A stretch of DNA of 64,000 nucleotides from CAVWUA01 sp963758025 (GTDB taxonomy: Bacteria > Planctomycetota > Planctomycetia > Isosphaerales > Isosphaeraceae), in contig CAVWUA010000001.1 in NCBI GenBank assembly GCA_963758025.1, forward strand, positions 496,001 through 560,000. The letters are read 5' to 3'. A program made the position numbers and the translations under genes. Numbering within the stretch: position 1 is the first letter of the stretch; every line of letters begins with the position of its first letter. Positions 20,741 through 30,852 of the stretch are shown piece by piece. The notes beneath the pieces were generated by a model. That model was not told the origin of the DNA. It worked only from the letters and a program-made list of their open reading frames with translations, and did not search any database.

Positions 20741-22231
20741 TCAGACTTCCGCGTGTTCCCGGGGCGTGGGGACAGGCGGCGGAGACATCGCTTTCGCGGC
20801 GGCCGGATACGTTTCGTAAGGTACCGAGGCATGCACCGCCGGGGTGAAGTCGGGATAGGCCTCGGAGCCGTGTTCGCCGATGTCCAGACCGGCCAGTTCT
20901 TCTTCGGCCGTGACTCGAAGCCCCATCGCCAGTTTGATGGCACCGAAGAGAACGAAGCCGAGAGACACCGACCACGCGAAGACCGCGACGACGCCGATCA
21001 ACTGCGAGATCAGGAGTTCCGCGCCGCCGCCATAGAACAGGCCGTTGACGTGGGTGCCCATCTCCGCGAAGAGGCCCACCGAGAGTGTCCCCAATACGCC
21101 GCAGACTCCGTGCACGGAGATCGCACCGACGGGATCATCGATGCCGATCTTATCGACCGCGAGAATCGCGACCACGACCACCGCACCGGCCACCAGTCCG
21201 ATAATCGCTGCCGAGAACGGGTTGACGAAGGCACAAGGCGCGGTGATCGCCACCAGACCCGCCAGCACTCCGTTGAGCGTCATGCTGATGTCGGCCTTCT
21301 TGAACAGAATCCACGACAGAATCATGGCGCTGACAGCGCCCGTGGCGGCGGCCATGTTGGTGGTCATCGCGATGTGGGCAATCGACATGTCCGCGGCCAT
21401 CGTTGAACCGGGGTTAAAGCCAAACCATCCGAGCCAGAGGATGAAAACACCCAGGGCCGCCATCGGGATCGAGTGCCCGGGGATCGCATTGATCTTTTTG
21501 CCAGGCCCAAACTTGCCGATACGTGGGCCCAGCATGAATGCGCCGACCAGGGCGAGCCATCCACCGACCGAGTGGACGACAGTCGAGCCGGCGAAGTCCC
21601 ACATATGGATGCTTTCCTTCCACGCCCCGGTGAGCCAACCACCGCCCCAGATCCAGTGACCGACGACCGGATAGATGAAGGCACTGATGACGAAAGAATA
21701 GACGAGATATGAGGGGAACTTCGTCCGCTCCGCCATGGCACCGGAGACAATCGTGGCTGCTGTTCCGGCAAACACGAGCTGGAACATGAACTTGGCGGCC
21801 AGTGGCACGCTCGTCCAGTTCAGCGACGTGTAAACGCCCTTGTAGGCATCCCCCAAGGCTGGAGAAAGATCCTCTCCTTGCAAGAACCAGCCCTTAAAAC
21901 CGATTAAGGCGTTGCCATCGCCGAACATGATGGCAAACCCAAACGCCCAGTACGCCAGCGTACCGAGCGAAAAATCCATCAGGTTCTTCATCATGATGTT
22001 GTTCGTGTTCTTGGCTCGGGTCAGGCCACCTTCGACATAGGCAAATCCCGCCTGCATCCAGAAGACGAGAAATGCCGCGAGCATGACCCAGAGGGTATCC
22101 AGCAGTACCTTGTGCTCGGTCAGCGTCTTCTGAATCTCGGCCACGTCTTGAGCCGAGGCTGGCGATGCCAGGGTCAGGCTGGCCATCACGGCCATCGCCA
22201 GGATGAACAGGCATTGCGGACGTCTTCGCAT
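20741..22231 (-). CDS. amt: Ammonium transporter Amt
   Basis: The 496-residue protein has a cleavable signal sequence (LFILAMAVMASLTLASPASAQ), as usual for bacterial Amt, and then 11 membrane helices. Family landmarks are WVMLAAFLVFWMQAGFAYVEGGL, FAGTAATIVSGAMAER, DFAGSTVVHSVGGW with the first pore-lining His, and ISVHGVCGVLGTLSVGLFA with the second conserved His. It conducts ammonium or ammonia across the inner membrane. The C-terminal tail (TPAVHASVPYETYPAAAKAM) is longer than in E. coli AmtB. No glnK/glnB partner gene is adjacent, which is unusual. Confidence 0.95.
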   Translation of the reverse strand: MRRRPQCLFILAMAVMASLTLASPASAQDVAEIQKTLTEHKVLLDTLWVMLAAFLVFWMQAGFAYVEGGLTRAKNTNNIMMKNLMDFSLGTLAYWAFGFAIMFGDGNALIGFKGWFLQGEDLSPALGDAYKGVYTSLNWTSVPLAAKFMFQLVFAGTAATIVSGAMAERTKFPSYLVYSFVISAFIYPVVGHWIWGGGWLTGAWKESIHMWDFAGSTVVHSVGGWLALVGAFMLGPRIGKFGPGKKINAIPGHSIPMAALGVFILWLGWFGFNPGSTMAADMSIAHIAMTTNMAAATGAVSAMILSWILFKKADISMTLNGVLAGLVAITAPCAFVNPFSAAIIGLVAGAVVVVAILAVDKIGIDDPVGAISVHGVCGVLGTLSVGLFAEMGTHVNGLFYGGGAELLISQLIGVVAVFAWSVSLGFVLFGAIKLAMGLRVTAEEELAGLDIGEHGSEAYPDFTPAVHASVPYETYPAAAKAMSPPPVPTPREHAEV

Positions 22232-22869
22232 CGATGAGTTCCTCGCGTCTGGGGAGAGTTAAAATTCGAGTCCCGTTTCCGCCGAGTGCCTGCGCGAATC
22301 CTCTGACAGCGAGGTCGATCAGGTCCGATCTCGGCCGCATTCAGGACCGCCTCACGGTCCTTTGCCGTGGGTTCGCAGAGCGCGTACTGAAACCACGCCG
22401 CCTGACGGTTTCGCTTCCATCCGTCTCAAGGTTTGAGGACCGAGAACGATTGACGAAGACCTGAAAGGCCGGCTTCGGGGCCGTTTACGTAAACGATCCC
22501 GCATTTCAAAAATGCAATCCGCCTCGCACTAAGGAAACTGCCGTGCCACGGGCTCCGTATTCTCTGCGGTTAATGCCGTAAATGATTGTTCTTTCGGTGC
22601 TTGCGTAATTTGGACCTGAGATTTCAGGTGCGGGAAAGGAGCGGGGGGTGCTCAGCCCCTGGGCGGGAGTGCTTGAATATTGGTCAGGACAAGGAGGGTG
22701 GAAGAGGATTCCGAAGAGTGGTGGCGGGGTGGCTCTATGACTTGGATCAGATTGTCCGAGAGTAGAAATAAATGGGAGATCGAGGGCTTTCGCCAGTCGA
22801 TGGACCGGCCGAAGACCTCGATCTCCCTGAGGCACGCGGAGATAGACCGAATGGCCCGTTCTTCGTGAT
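22232..22869. other. Intergenic region with a 12-bp palindrome
   Basis: No gene is supported in these 638 bases. It holds the upstream region of amt, which is transcribed leftward; I found no clear sigma54 site. A perfect palindrome GTTTACGTAAAC lies at 22483-22494 and could be an operator. Confidence 0.4.
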
Positions 22870-24435
22870 TCAGAACAGGAAGATCACGTCGAAACCGAGA
22901 GTAAACTGACTGCCGGAAACACCGCCGTTATACGGCTTGGCGTTCCGGGCCCAATCGTACCGGGCCTCTGGGCGGAACCACAGCCAGGGCTGGGGTTTGT
23001 AGATCAGGCCGAGGGTCATTTCGGCGAAGTTCGTGGCGAAACCCGTGCGGACACCGTCGTCGTCCCGGAAAACTTCCGAACGCCAGACGCCGACCAGCTT
23101 GTCGTTCTCGAAAAAGTCGTAGAGGAACCAGTTGCCGAAGCTGTACCACTCGGCGTTTTGAGAGGTGCCGCCGGGACCGATGCCGGGAACGTTGTTTTCG
23201 AAGGCCTGATCGGACTCCACAACCTGGGTCAGCTTGTCCGTCCACTGCCACGAGAGAACCGTCGTGAACAGGGTTCGGTAGTTGTTCGCGTAGCCGAGGT
23301 TCTTACGCCCGGCAAGGAACGGAACCGGGGTGGAACCGGTCGGCGTGATGCTGGTGGTCTCGCCAAGGAAGTTCGGGAACTGGTTGGGGCCAAAGCTCCA
23401 GATCGTGGTCAGGTTCCCCTTGTCCTCCTCGCCGAAGGTCCACGAGAAGCCGCCCATGTAGCCCCACTTGTAGTTCGCGTTCTGGAAGCGATCCCAGCCG
23501 TTGGTGGTGCCGTTGTAGAGGTTGAGCTTGTCGTTGACGTGCAGAGTGGTCATCGCCCCCCAGTGGGTGAACGGCTGGCCGAAGGTGAACATGTAGGGAA
23601 CCGACAGCAGCGGACGACCGATGGCCGGGACGACCTCATAACCGTGAAGCGTGTACCAACGTCCGAATTTGACATCGAGGCCCCCCTCGGTCAGCACGGG
23701 GAGGTGCGCTTCGCCGTAGAACTGAGCGAGGTCGAAGCCAGTGAACTGGCCGTTGTTGAACGCATCGTCAAAGACGCCCAGCATCTTGTTGAATTGCCAG
23801 TCGTGGCCGAAGAGATTATCTACGCGGAAGCCGACGTTGAACGTGTCGTCCAGTTCCAGCGGGTCTTCGACAACCAGGTAGTACTGGTTGCCCATCCATT
23901 CGTTGGCCTTGTAGTTCGGCGTGACGCCGAAATTGATATGGTCGGACGGCTGGCTGGGGTTGCCGGTGAAGCTGTTCTGGATCCAGCCGTACAGCTTGAT
24001 GCGAGAGTCCTCCATCCCGAGGGCTTGCATCAGGAGAGTGGAATCTTCCTCCTCCTCCCCGGCGGCTTCCTCCTGTGCCAGTTCCTCGGTCGGCTCTCCG
24101 CCGCCGAATGCCCGTTCGGCCGCCGGAGCGCTCAGGTCCGTGGTATTGGGTACCGGCTCACCGTTTCCCTCGGGGAACGGTGGTGCGACCCCCTCGGTAC
24201 CGCCAGGTAGGCCGCCTCCGAGGCTGGAGTCTTCGGGCAACGCCTGAACCCGTCGCACTCCCGCTCCATAGGGTGATACGTACCGGGGTGCGCCGGCCGG
24301 TGATCCGACGGTTGAGGGGGCGTAGGGAGGAGGCATCGCGCCGTAGTTCTGTGCGTGGGTCGATCCTCCGATCAAGCCCACGAATAGTAGCAACCGGGCG
24401 GCCCACCGCCCAGTCAAGCCATGAACAGCATCCAT
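22870..24435 (-). CDS. Outer-membrane beta-barrel protein (BBP2-like)
   Basis: I chose ATG 24435 because it gives a signal peptide (GRWAARLLLFVGLIGGSTHAQ); the frame runs 53 codons further upstream without coding character. The mature protein has a Pro/Gly-rich and then Glu-rich linker (to about residue 145), followed by about 370 residues of alternating beta strands starting IKLYGWIQNSFTGNP. Strands carry aromatic girdles (YKWGYMGGFSWTFGEE, LGLIYKPQPWLWFRPEARYDW), and the C-terminus ends in aromatic LGFDVIFLF, as expected for BAM recognition. This is the planctomycete BBP2-type porin-like family; the transported solute is unknown. Confidence 0.82.
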   Translation of the reverse strand: MDAVHGLTGRWAARLLLFVGLIGGSTHAQNYGAMPPPYAPSTVGSPAGAPRYVSPYGAGVRRVQALPEDSSLGGGLPGGTEGVAPPFPEGNGEPVPNTTDLSAPAAERAFGGGEPTEELAQEEAAGEEEEDSTLLMQALGMEDSRIKLYGWIQNSFTGNPSQPSDHINFGVTPNYKANEWMGNQYYLVVEDPLELDDTFNVGFRVDNLFGHDWQFNKMLGVFDDAFNNGQFTGFDLAQFYGEAHLPVLTEGGLDVKFGRWYTLHGYEVVPAIGRPLLSVPYMFTFGQPFTHWGAMTTLHVNDKLNLYNGTTNGWDRFQNANYKWGYMGGFSWTFGEEDKGNLTTIWSFGPNQFPNFLGETTSITPTGSTPVPFLAGRKNLGYANNYRTLFTTVLSWQWTDKLTQVVESDQAFENNVPGIGPGGTSQNAEWYSFGNWFLYDFFENDKLVGVWRSEVFRDDDGVRTGFATNFAEMTLGLIYKPQPWLWFRPEARYDWARNAKPYNGGVSGSQFTLGFDVIFLF

Positions 24436-24779
24436 CCTTGAAGGCTCCGTTCGGAAGAGGGCCAGACGGGGGGATTCCGGGCGGAGAGTAACCGGCACTT
24501 CCCCGAATTTTGAATCCTTCCTGCGTCCGCCCCCCTGTTCCGATCGGGGGGAACGCACAATTTCGACCTTGTCTAAGATTATCGACCGACTCAAGGTAAG
24601 GGATTGACCATTTTCACGGATACTTCGGAAGATACCACCATTCGGATTTCGTCAGGATCACCCGACGCTTGACGGAAGCAACGGTCAGTGTAGATTGGGT
24701 GAATTCGACGGACGCCATCGGGAATACCTTACTTTGACGAACGTCGGTCGCTCGTGCCGACGCAGGGATTTGTGCCGCG

Positions 24780-26883
24780 ATGACCATCCATGCCATGTGG
24801 GTCATGCTGGGCGTGCTGGCCATCCTGGCCGTCGCCTACCGCTTCTACAGCGCGTTTCTCGCCGCGAAGGTCGCCGTGCTGGACGATTCGCGGACGACGC
24901 CGGCTCATGCACTCAATGACGGTCAGAACTATCACCCGACCAACAAGTGGGTGCTCTTCGGCCACCACTTCGCGGCCATCTCCGGGGCAGGTCCGCTGAT
25001 CGGGCCGGTCCTGGCGATCCAGTTTGGTTACTTGCCTGGCCTGATCTGGCTGGTCGTCGGCGTCTGCCTGGCCGGCGCCGTCCAGGACATGCTCGTGCTG
25101 GCGGCCTCGACGCGGAGAAACGGCCTGAGCCTCGCCGGGAATCGCCCGCGCCGAGATCGGACCGGTGGCCGGCGCGGCGACGGGCATCGCCATCCTCTAC
25201 GTCATCATCATCGCTCTGGCCGGACTGGGCATCGTTGTGGTGAAGGCCCTCGGCGGCGAGGAAGTTCCCATGACGGCCGGTACCCGGCTGGTCTACCCCG
25301 AAGATGCTGGAATCACGACGGTTACGCGCAAGGGGACGCCGCATGTCATCTATCAGGTTCCGCCGAAATCCACGTACGTCTTCGGCGAGTCGGACGATGA
25401 CACGATGGTCTTCAACGAGTCGTTCGAACTGGCCGTGCCCGCCGAGGATCGTCTGACCACCGCTCCTGGGACCAAGGGGTTCGTCCTGCCCGAAGGGGCA
25501 CACCGGATGGTCAAGGGAAGCTCCTGGGGAACGTTCACGATCGCCTGCACGATCCCGATCGCGCTCCTGGTCGGCCTGTACATGTACCGGCTGCGCAAAG
25601 GGAAGGTTGTCGAGGCGTCGATCTTCGGCGCAATCGGCGTGCTGGCCGCGACCGTCATCGGGGCAAGGATTCCCGGCTCCAGCCTGGAGCCGTTCTTTAG
25701 CCTCACGCGCGAGCAGACGATCTTCGCGATGGCGGCCTATGGCTTCGTCGCCTCGATCCTGCCGGTCTGGCTCCTGCTCTGTCCTCGCGATTACCTGTCG
25801 AGCTTCCTGAAGATCGGCACGATCGGGCTTCTCGTCCTGGGCGTCATCCTGGCCAATCCGCCTCTGGAGGCCCCGGCGGTCAATCAGCAGTTCGCCCAGG
25901 GCGGCGGGCCGAACTTCGACGGGCCGATCTTCCCGTACGTCTTCATCTGCATCATGTGCGGCGCGATTTCGGGCTTCCACGCGCTGGTCTCTTCGGGCAC
26001 GACGCCGAAGATGATCGACAAGGAATCGGACGTCCGCATGATCGGCTACGGGGCGATGCTGATGGAGGGCCTGGTCGGGATCGTCGCCCTGATCGCCGCG
26101 GCGTCGCTGCCGAGCGGGATGTATTACGACATCAACATCGACCTGGCCAAACGGCCGCAATTCGCGCAGGCCCTCGCCGCCATGGACGCCGACCACGGCG
26201 GCGATGAACTGGTTCAGATGGAGAAGGACGTTCAGGAATCCCTGCACGGCCGCACCGGCGGCGCGGTGACGCTGGCCGTCGGCATGGCCCGGATCTTCTC
26301 CGACGCCGTCCCGCGGTTTCGCGGCCTGATCGGTTACTGGTATCACTTCGCCATCATGTTCGAGGCGCTGTTCATCCTCACGACGATCGACACCGGCACG
26401 CGGATCGGGCGATTCATGGTGCAGGAGTTTCTGGGCAAGGTCTGGAAACCGCTCGGCGATCTCGACTGGCTCCCGGCGTCGTTGTTCTCGACCGCCGTGA
26501 TTGTCTTCGGCTGGGCCGCGTTCATCTGGACCGGCTCCGTGCAGACGATCTGGCCGATGTTCGGCATGGCGAACCAGCTCCTGGCGCTGATCGCGCTGGG
26601 GATCGTCACCACGGTCATCATCAATAATGGCCGGTCGCGGTATGCCGTGGTCACGATCGCGCCGATGTGCTTCGTCGCGAGCACGACCCTGACGACCGCC
26701 TACCGGGAGATCACCCTGCGGTATTATGGCTGGATTCAGAAGGGGGACGTCCTGAAAGGGACGCTCAATATTGGGTTCACCCTGTTGTTGATTCTCTGTG
26801 TGACGATCATCGTCGTTTCCGCCGCGGCCCGCTGGGTCAATGCCGTGCGGAGAGGGGCCGAACCGAGGGAAATCCAGGTCTGA
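24780..26883 (+). CDS. cstA: CstA-family transporter, interrupted by one frame change
   Basis: The N-terminal frame (from ATG 24780) reads through the CstA hallmark HALNDGQNYHPTNKWVLFGHHFAAISGAGPLIGPVLA up to LAASTRRNGLSLAG. The rest (GPVAGAATGIAILYVIIIALAGLG to the stop at 26883) is one frame away. Removing one A near 25140 restores IARAEIGPVAG, the expected family sequence. The joined product would be about 700 residues with some 16-18 membrane helices, normal for CstA. Family members import peptides or pyruvate during carbon limitation. The 100 bases following contain no gene, then the NSS symporter starts on the same strand. Confidence 0.85.
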
Positions 26884-27021
26884 ATCGCGTTCCGGGACGA
26901 TGTCTCGATGGCACGTTTGATCGCCCCGGTTGTCGCTGACCTCGCGGCGTTTCCGGGGCTGACGTCTCTGCGATCCGATCTCCATCCAGGAAAACGACTT
27001 ACGGCGAAATGACGGGGAGGG

Positions 27022-28712
27022 TTGATGTCCCAGAAAGAACGATGGGCCTCGCGAATCGGGCTGGTTCTCGCCATGGCCGGAAATGCTGTTGGCCTTGGCA
27101 ATTTCCTCCGATTTCCGGCCCAGGCGGCCGGCAACGGGGGCGGGGCGTTCTTGATCCCCTATGTCGTCGCGTTCGTCGTCATGGGACTGCCGCTGATGTG
27201 GGTCGAGTGGACGATGGGCGCTACGGCGGTCAGTTCGGCCACCACTCGGCTCCCGGCGTCTTTCAGTCGATGGGCCGGAGCGGGATCTGGAAATATCTCG
27301 GCGTGATCGGCCTCTGGTGCTGCCTCTTTATCTCGGCCTACTACCTGTACATCGAATCCTGGTGCATGGCCTATGCTCTCAAGTCGGTCATCGGCGGGTT
27401 CGCCGGCATGACGCCCGATGACGTGACGGCCTATTTCGGGAAATTGACCGGCACACGCGAGCACGAAATCTTCGCGATCAGTCCGTGGGGGATGGGCTTC
27501 TTCTTCGTCTGCATCGCGATCAACATCGCCATTCTCTCGCGCGGGCTGGCCAAGGGCATCGAGGTGGTGGCGAAGATCGGCATGCCGCTCCTGATCCTGT
27601 TCGCCATCGCTCTCGCGGTCCGGGGCCTTTGGATCGACCCCAGAACCGATGCGCATGCCGTGACCAGCCCCTTCGAGGGTCTGAACTTCGTCTGGCAGCC
27701 GAAGTTTTCCTCACTGACCAACCCGTCGGTCTGGCTGGCCGCCGCTGGGCAGATCTTCTTCACCCTGTCGATCGGCATGGGTTCGATCCATTGCTACTCG
27801 TCGTATCTTCGCGAGAAGGACGACGTGGCCCTCACCGGCGCGACGACAGCCTGGACGAACGAGTTTTGCGAGGTCATTCTCGGTGGCACCATCCTGATCC
27901 CGATCGCCGTCGCCTATCTCGGGCTGGATCAGGTCAAGGCACAAACGGCCAGCGGTTCCGGCCTGGGCCTGGGCTTCTTCGTCTTCCCCACGCTGTTCAA
28001 CAACTGGGGACCGGCCTTTGCCCGGGTCGCCGGGTTCCTCTGGTTCGGCCTGCTGTTCTTCGCCGCCATCACCAGCTCCCTGGCGATGGGTCAGCCGATC
28101 CTCTCGTTCCTCGAAGACGAGTTCGGGTTCAGCCGCAACAAGGCCGCGCTGAGCCTCGGCGGAATGGTCCTGACTCTGGCGGTCCCCGTGGCGATCCTGA
28201 ACAGCCGCAGCGCGTTCGATGAGTTCGACTACTGGGCCGGAACCTTTGCCCTGGTCGTCTTCGCCACGGTCGAGCTGGTCCTGTTCGCCTGGGTCTTCGG
28301 GCTCGACAACGGCTGGCGCGAGCTGATGAAAGGCGCGGAGCTGAAGGTCCCGCGGGCCTTCTACTATATCCTGAAATTCATCACGCCCGTCTTCCTGATG
28401 CTGATCCTGCTCGCCTACATCTTCCAGCCCGCCGGCAAGGTCGATGGCAAGGAACAGGGATGGCAGCCTTACCTGCGTGCCCCGTTCACCGGCGAGGCGC
28501 TGCCGGCCTGGGACTGGTCCAAGGACGGCATGATCGGCAAACTCCTGCACCGGGACATCACCGACGGCAAGACGCCGGAGGAGCAGGCCTTTCACGTCAA
28601 CCTTCGACGCGCCCGGACCTTCGACCGTTGCCTGATGTTCGGCACATTCCTCTTCCTGGCATTCCTGGTCAACCGCGCCTGGGCCAGGCGGCGCGCGGAG
28701 GGGAGGAACTGA
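27022..28712 (+). CDS. Neurotransmitter:sodium symporter (NSS) family transporter, interrupted by one frame change
   Basis: The start is MMSQKERWASRIGLVLAMAGNAVGLGNFLRFP, a typical NSS first helix with the GNAVGLGNFLRFP sodium and substrate site. Near 27219 the frame changes: EWTMG is followed, one frame over, by RYGGQFGHHSAPGVFQSM. One C appears to be missing. The remaining 490 residues hold the other helices and an insertion near the C-terminus (DWSKDGMIGKLLHRDITDG). The joined product of about 564 residues is somewhat longer than LeuT-type proteins. It would couple sodium entry to amino-acid uptake. The stop is followed after three bases by a small gene that encodes its likely partner. Confidence 0.87.
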
Positions 28713-28715
28713 CCG

Positions 28716-28859
28716 ATGGCGTCCATGTCCGGCTCCGCCTGGGTCTTCTTGCTGACCGCGTGGACGCTGATCTGCGTCTTCGCGACCTATTGCTTCACCA
28801 AGCTGTTGACCTCGAAACAGCAGCTCGACCGGGATGAGGAAATAGGGGTGGATGGCTGA
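28716..28859 (+). CDS. metS: MetS-like small membrane subunit of the NSS transporter
   Basis: A 47-residue frame starts three bases after the symporter stop. It has one hydrophobic helix (AWVFLLTAWTLICVFATYCF) and a charged C-terminus (KLLTSKQQLDRDEE). Short single-span proteins directly downstream of NSS transporters are known as the MetS small subunit in Corynebacterium MetPS. Position, size and topology fit, although sequence conservation in this family is low. Confidence 0.75.
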   Translation: MASMSGSAWVFLLTAWTLICVFATYCFTKLLTSKQQLDRDEEIGVDG

Positions 28860-28900
28860 GCCGAGACCCGGCCGACGTCACTTTCCCTCTTCCTCATACT

Positions 28901-28919
28901 TCCCCCTTGAGAAGGGGGA
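28901..28919 (+). terminator. Hairpin after the cstA-NSS-metS genes
   Basis: TCCCCCTT and AAGGGGGA form a perfect 8-bp stem with a 3-base loop, 41 bases after the metS stop. A similar motif recurs at 29066-29084 and such C/G hairpins are widespread intergenic repeats. Confidence 0.5.
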
Positions 28920-29065
28920 GCCGGAGGAGGTTCCGGGACCAACACGCGACCATGCACGAGTACCGATCCTCGGAAAACGAGCACCACCGCCGCGTGCGCC
29001 AGGCGATCGGGGCGGGGGGCTTGAAGTGAGCGCCAAGGCGGCCCAGGAAAGCGGACCCCCCTCAA

Positions 29066-29084
29066 TCCCCCTTGGCAAGGGGGG
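29066..29084. repeat. Second copy of the TCCCCCTT/AAGGGGGA palindrome
   Basis: TCCCCCTT-GGC-AAGGGGGG lies between metS and the integrase fragment. It shares its arms with the hairpin at 28901-28919 and marks the point where the integrase homology has already ended. Confidence 0.5.
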
Positions 29085-29189
29085 AAGTTATTTCCCGGTC
29101 GTTCCACGCCCCTGGTCCCGGAGAACCGTTCAAACCCTCTCGTTCCGTCCCGCCCTGTAGGGGCGGATAACGCCGCCTTCCGCCGAGCA

Positions 29190-29433
29190 CGACCTTGTTA
29201 GAGAAACAGCAAAGCGCGCCGAGCGCCTGGTTCCGGGTGGACGCCGCCACGGTCCGCTCGACGGCCAGGTGCGTCAGGAACGCGTTCACCTCCGGCTCGC
29301 CCATCTCCAGCGGGTGCCGCGTGCCGTGGAATCGGATGAACCGGCGAATCCACCCGACATACGCATCCTCCGTCCGGATACGGTTATGCCGCACCCGGAT
29401 CGCGTCGCGCACCTGGTCAAGCAGCCGACTCAT
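29190..29433 (-). pseudogene. 5' fragment of an integron-type tyrosine recombinase
   Basis: About 80 residues from ATG 29433 match the N-terminal SAM-like DNA-binding domain of integron and XerCD-type integrases (LLDQVRDAIRVRHNRIRTEDAYVGWIRRFIRFHG, EMGEPEVNAFLTHLAVERTVAASTRNQALGAL). After SNKVVLG the sequence becomes unrelated and palindromic. The whole catalytic domain with its Arg/His/Tyr residues is missing, so the gene is dead. Such N-terminal fragments are common in planctomycete genomes. Confidence 0.8.
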
Positions 29434-29524
29434 GTTCGTCGCCTCCCGTTGGTTCGCCTAATCCCGGAATCCGCTTGCAAACCGGCGAGAGTCGCGGGAG
29501 AATCATTCGGATGGGTGGGATGAT

Positions 29525-29546
29525 ACGACTGTTCAGTCGTGTTTTT
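29525..29546 (+). terminator. Rho-independent terminator-like hairpin
   Basis: ACGACTG-TT-CAGTCGT forms a 7-bp stem with a 2-base loop, followed by GTTTTT. It lies upstream of the PEP-CTERM gene at 29718 and could isolate it from leftover transcription. Confidence 0.55.
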
Positions 29547-29717
29547 CCACGAATTTTCGTTCGTCTAATACTGGTTAGGCGGCGGCGGATCACGATGGAG
29601 CCACGCTATCCTCGCACGGAACCCGACGCCACGGCCTGGGGCCCAATTCCATAGTGGAAGCGGTGACAGCCCAATTAGAGGATGGACAACCTCTCAGATA
29701 GGAACCAGAGGTGGATC

Positions 29718-30341
29718 ATGTTGCATCGAGTCGTGGTGGCGGCTGTCGTCATTGGGGCCGTGGCGGCGGGGCGGTCGGAGGCGTCGCTCCTCGTGACGGT
29801 CACCGAGTCCGGCGGTGACGTCGTGTTCTCTGGCGGCGGAACCCTCGACCTCACAGGCCTCTCATTTCTCGCCTCAGGGAGCGGGCAACCTGGCATCAAG
29901 CCATCAACAGCCTATTTCAAGCTCGGGCCAGCTTCACTCACAGGTGAGGATGTCTATTTTGGGGTGACGTCGCCCAGCGATTTCGGCACGGGCGGTCCCA
30001 CCCCCGCTTCATCGGGCTCCGGGGACAACTTCGGCGTGTCCAGTCATCTACTCATCGTCCCCACCGGGTATACTTCCGGGTCCCCGCTACTGGCGACCGA
30101 CACATTCGCGGGCGCAACGTTCGCCAGCCTGGGGATCACGCCGGGCACATACATCTACACGCTTCCGTCGGACACGATCACCCTCCAGATCGGTCCCACG
30201 GCCGTGCCCGAGCCCTCGACGTTGCTCTCGGGCACCCTGGCGGTCATGCTGACCGCCGGCGTCGGTCTGGCCCGGGGGAAGTCGAAGGGGAGAAGTCGGA
30301 AGTCGAAGGGGAGAAGTCGGAAGTCGAAGGGGACATTCTGA
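29718..30341 (+). CDS. PEP-CTERM sorting-signal protein
   Basis: The start at 29718 gives the signal peptide MLHRVVVAAVVIGAVAAGRSEAS; an in-frame ATG 36 bases upstream only adds polar residues. The mature part of about 150 residues is Gly/Ser/Thr-rich, as usual for exported matrix proteins. It ends with the sorting signal VPEPSTLLSGTLAVMLTAGVGLARGK. Such proteins are anchored and then processed by exosortase/archaeosortase-type enzymes. The basic tail after the transmembrane part is unusually extended by tandem KSKGRSR repeats. No exosortase gene is in the window. Confidence 0.85.
   Translation: MLHRVVVAAVVIGAVAAGRSEASLLVTVTESGGDVVFSGGGTLDLTGLSFLASGSGQPGIKPSTAYFKLGPASLTGEDVYFGVTSPSDFGTGGPTPASSGSGDNFGVSSHLLIVPTGYTSGSPLLATDTFAGATFASLGITPGTYIYTLPSDTITLQIGPTAVPEPSTLLSGTLAVMLTAGVGLARGKSKGRSRKSKGRSRKSKGTF
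30279..30332 (+). repeat. 21-bp tandem repeat, 2.6 copies, at the 3' end of the PEP-CTERM gene
   Basis: The unit begins AAGTCGAAGGGG and repeats at 30279, 30300 and 30321. It encodes the basic SKGRSRK tail and preserves the frame. Confidence 0.85.
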
Positions 30342-30771
30342 TTCCTCCCGGTAGAATGGGCGATCCGGGCAATCCCGCCGCCTAACCGCTCTCATGGCCT
30401 CTTCTGTCAAGAGCGCACCGTCGACGGGCCGTGGCAGGGGGATAGGTTCCTGACCAGGTTCCGGGTTGCTCGGCGCGACGGATCGGCGCGGGACGCATGC
30501 GGCGCGGGGACGGTCGGGTGGGGGAGTCGCGATGCACGCGGGGCATCGGCTCGCAAACCGCTCTCGGGGGTCGGCACCCACGCGGCGATCGGCGTCGCCG
30601 ACGGGGTGGCAGGCCGCCGGGGGAAACTCGTCCCGGCGGCGGCCCACGCCCCAGACACTCCTCCGCGGCCCGCAACGCCGGCCTCTCATCGCGATTGGCT
30701 CACGTGATAACACGTGTCCCGTGAGGCGGCGGTTCGGCGGCGGGGCCGATCGGGGTGGTTCGGGGTGAGTC
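30342..30771. other. GC-rich stretch without a supported gene
   Basis: Open frames exist on both strands but are Arg/Pro-rich and show no family features. I see no structured repeat here apart from the IS110 fragment that follows. Confidence 0.4.
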
Positions 30772-30852
30772 GCGGGTCTCCTGGGAATTCGGGTCGTACA
30801 GACACGCGACGCTCTTGAATTGGCCGAGATCCAGGCCAAGAATGGTGCTCAT
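30772..30852 (-). pseudogene. N-terminal fragment of an IS110-family transposase
   Basis: From ATG 30852 the residues MSTILGLDLGQFKSVACLYD match the start of IS110-type DEDD transposases, whose first catalytic Asp lies in the GLDLG segment. Homology ends after about 27 residues. The remainder of the gene is missing. Confidence 0.7.

Noticed and set aside
22506..22835. A 109-codon minus-strand frame between amt and the outer-membrane protein
   Set aside because: No ribosome site, Pro-rich irregular composition and no motif; treated as intergenic.
24780..25400. A separate 206-residue membrane protein in front of cstA
   Set aside because: Its first 120 residues are the CstA N-terminus; the remainder is frame-shifted nonsense overlapping the true continuation.
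30087..30839. A 250-codon minus-strand frame opposite the PEP-CTERM gene
   Set aside because: Arg/Pro-rich low-complexity translation without family character.
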